From Sphingobacterium siyangense (GTDB lineage: Bacteria > Bacteroidota > Bacteroidia > Sphingobacteriales > Sphingobacteriaceae): DNA of 64,000 nt. Positions 63,030-64,000 of this stretch are shown here, piece after piece. The number at the start of each line of letters is the position of its first letter. The stretch's first letter is position 1. The stretch covers positions 1 to 64,000 of the forward strand of contig NZ_VLKR01000001.1 of assembly GCF_007830445.1 (NCBI RefSeq). Direction: 5' to 3'. The translations under genes were made by a program, and so were the position numbers. The notes under the pieces are model-generated. The model did no database searches. It was not told the DNA's origin and saw nothing but the letters and a program-made list of their open reading frames with translations.

Positions 63030-63050
63030 CTACGCAGGGAATTTGCGTAA
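63030..63050. promoter_or_regulatory. CTACGCA palindrome, copy 1
   Basis: TACGCA and TGCGTA are exact inverse complements separated by GGGAATT. The outer CTACGCA and the TTGCGT half recur in copy 2 at 63153-63172. It lies about 220 bases upstream of the tRNA-like array on the minus strand. Possible regulator-binding site for the array-SPFH-rtcB unit or for the divergent lipoprotein gene. Confidence 0.5.
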
Positions 63051-63152
63051 CAATAAAAAGAAATAAGAAAAACCTATGAAAAACTATATAGTACTGATAT
63101 ACAGATGATAAAAATAAATAATTGCTGTAAAAAAAGATTTAGAAGTCCTGAA

Positions 63153-63172
63153 CTACGCAAATTCATTGCGTC
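63153..63172. promoter_or_regulatory. CTACGCA palindrome, copy 2
   Basis: ACGCAA and TTGCGT are inverse complements separated by ATTCA. It shares CTACGCA and TTGCGT with copy 1, 123 bases away, in the same orientation. Confidence 0.5.
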
Positions 63173-63329
63173 TTAAATCGACATGGTAGACTTAGGCCCT
63201 CTGCATTGTTTCAAAAAGAATGGAAAATTAGATTTTTTGATGAATATTCTGTTGAATATAGTGGTAATCCGTGATCATGTTATCCAATTTATATCCTAAT
63301 TTTATTCCAATATTAAGACGATATCAAAA

Positions 63330-63917
63330 ATGAAAAGTTTATATGCAACAATAGGGCTGTTTTGCATGTTAGCAAGCTGTACAAATTCAGCGCAAGACCA
63401 TAAAAGCGCTACTGCAAATCATCCTGCAAAGCAAATACCAATCAAAGACAGCACAAGGACAGCGGAGCAAGACACGGCAGTGGGTCAGAATCAGCAAGCA
63501 GAAGCTTGGTTGAAAGGAATTTTTCAATGTACAGGTTCCGCATCTGGGAAATATTGTTACTATCTGGATAAAGAGGGCGCATTATGTACCAAGCGATTCC
63601 AAGCCTTTTTAAAAGATGCGAATGAAATTTACGGGCCCTCCAACCTCACAGATGAAGAACTACCCAAAGCTGAGGCAGCTTACAAGGCCAAATGGGGAAA
63701 AATCTACCCCTTATATACAGCGGAAACCTGGTTATTTGGAAGAGGTAATGACGACGCATTGGATATCAAGGATGTCAAAATCGACAGAGTAACTGAAAGC
63801 AAATTTATCGTATTTATTGATTACGGTAATGACATCCGAACAAAAAATGAAGTTCAATTGGTCAATGAGCAAGGTTCTTATAAAATAGATTATTGCAAGA
63901 CGACTTTCCTACACTAA
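63330..63917 (+). CDS. Hypothetical lipoprotein
   Basis: A 195-residue protein with a type II signal peptide (LFCMLASCTNSA, lipobox Cys17) and a Lys/Thr/Gln-rich linker to about residue 55. The globular part has paired cysteines (FQCTGSASGKYCYYLDKEGALC) and WGKIYPLYTAETWLFGRGND; I recognise no family. It is transcribed away from the tRNA-like region and has its own terminator. Confidence 0.7.
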   Translation: MKSLYATIGLFCMLASCTNSAQDHKSATANHPAKQIPIKDSTRTAEQDTAVGQNQQAEAWLKGIFQCTGSASGKYCYYLDKEGALCTKRFQAFLKDANEIYGPSNLTDEELPKAEAAYKAKWGKIYPLYTAETWLFGRGNDDALDIKDVKIDRVTESKFIVFIDYGNDIRTKNEVQLVNEQGSYKIDYCKTTFLH

Positions 63918-63932
63918 ACGTTACCCCCAGCA

Positions 63933-63974
63933 TTGAAAATGCCAATTTTCTAGACGATAAATTGGCATTTTCAA
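63933..63974 (+). terminator. Rho-independent terminator after the last lipoprotein gene
   Basis: Perfect 16-bp stem (63933-63948 with 63959-63974) with a 10-base loop, 16 bases after the stop codon. Confidence 0.88.
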
Positions 63975-64000
63975 TTTATGATTATTTGCTACTTTCAATT

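Larger units (their letters stand above)
62320..63329. other. 1-kb region without a protein gene, 5' of the SPFH-rtcB operon
   Basis: No convincing open frame on either strand. It holds, from the SPFH start outward: a hairpin with T-loop-like sequence (62372-62402), a small hairpin (62605-62618), three tRNA-like modules on the minus strand (62626-62811), further stem-forming sequence (62820-62954), and two palindromes sharing CTACGCA (63030-63050, 63153-63172). No clean TAnnTTTG box is found on the minus strand; GATATTTG (63013-63020, minus) is the nearest. The right end also serves the divergent lipoprotein gene at 63330. Confidence 0.6.

Noticed and set aside
1..64000. CRISPR array, prophage, rRNA operon or integrative element.
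   Set aside because: No regularly spaced direct repeats, phage structural genes, rRNA sequence or integrase were found; the only mobile DNA is the IS256-family end at the left edge.

Overview
The window looks like a chromosome segment of a Bacteroidota bacterium, most likely Sphingobacterium or a close relative (the genus is inferred; the phylum is well supported). Reasons: a SusC/SusD outer-membrane pair, many Bacteroidota-type promoters with a TAnnTTTG -7 box, few Shine-Dalgarno sites, AT-rich intergenic DNA, and families typical of the group (DUF763, DUF4256, WG-repeat, MORN-like and many lipoproteins). Genes are dense on both strands, mostly housekeeping, transport and envelope functions. 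There is no CRISPR array, rRNA operon, canonical tRNA gene or prophage.

Layout. 1-344: end of an IS256-family insertion sequence. 0.4-7.8 kb: acetyltransferase, a MORN-like secreted protein, an unusual HTH-S41 protease fusion, a Na+/H+ antiporter and a serine hydrolase with TPRs. 8-15 kb: a FadR/GntR regulator and an Fsr-type MFS exporter that share an operator-like word, facing a SusC/SusD pair. 15.6-23.3 kb: acetyltransferase, polysaccharide deacetylase lipoprotein, then a five-gene operon (porin, DASS carboxylate transporter, sdhC, sdhA, sdhB) that looks like a complete route for taking up and oxidising C4-dicarboxylates. 23.6-28.6 kb: GHL10-type glycosidase, exported glutaminase, VOC, AhpD-like, SRPBCC and Bax-inhibitor proteins. 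28.7-34.4 kb: complete RND efflux operon. 34.5-45.7 kb: DUF763, YdiJ-like D-2-hydroxyacid dehydrogenase, FUSC protein, Lrp regulator plus EamA exporter, a 5'-nucleotidase divided between two genes, and an MFS gene interrupted by one in-frame stop. 45.8-59.6 kb: M13 peptidase, MetA (predicted acetyl type), TlpA, aconitase, pentapeptide-repeat and WG-repeat proteins, DUF808, DUF4256, a DUF6265-YciI fusion, a GyrI-like protein and an atypical CLC protein.

The most unusual locus is at 59.7-63.2 kb. An RNA ligase RtcB and an SPFH/slipin protein are read on the minus strand behind a roughly 1 kb region without a protein gene. Inside it are three tandem tRNA-like modules in permuted order: T arm, an acceptor-like hairpin closed by its own loop, UA, D arm. 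Read as ordinary tRNAs they fail (no acceptor pairing, no room for an anticodon arm). Read as permuted modules they fit: the middle one forms a perfect 5-bp anticodon stem, a 5-nt variable loop and a 6-bp acceptor capped by GCAA, and the tRNA tertiary pair 15-48 is compatible in all three (A-U, G-C, A-U). This is a candidate tRNA-mimic non-coding RNA tied to an RNA-repair operon, reminiscent of the tRNA-like bacterial Y RNAs but in tandem and with no Ro60 gene in view. Two palindromes sharing CTACGCA lie further upstream and may be operators.
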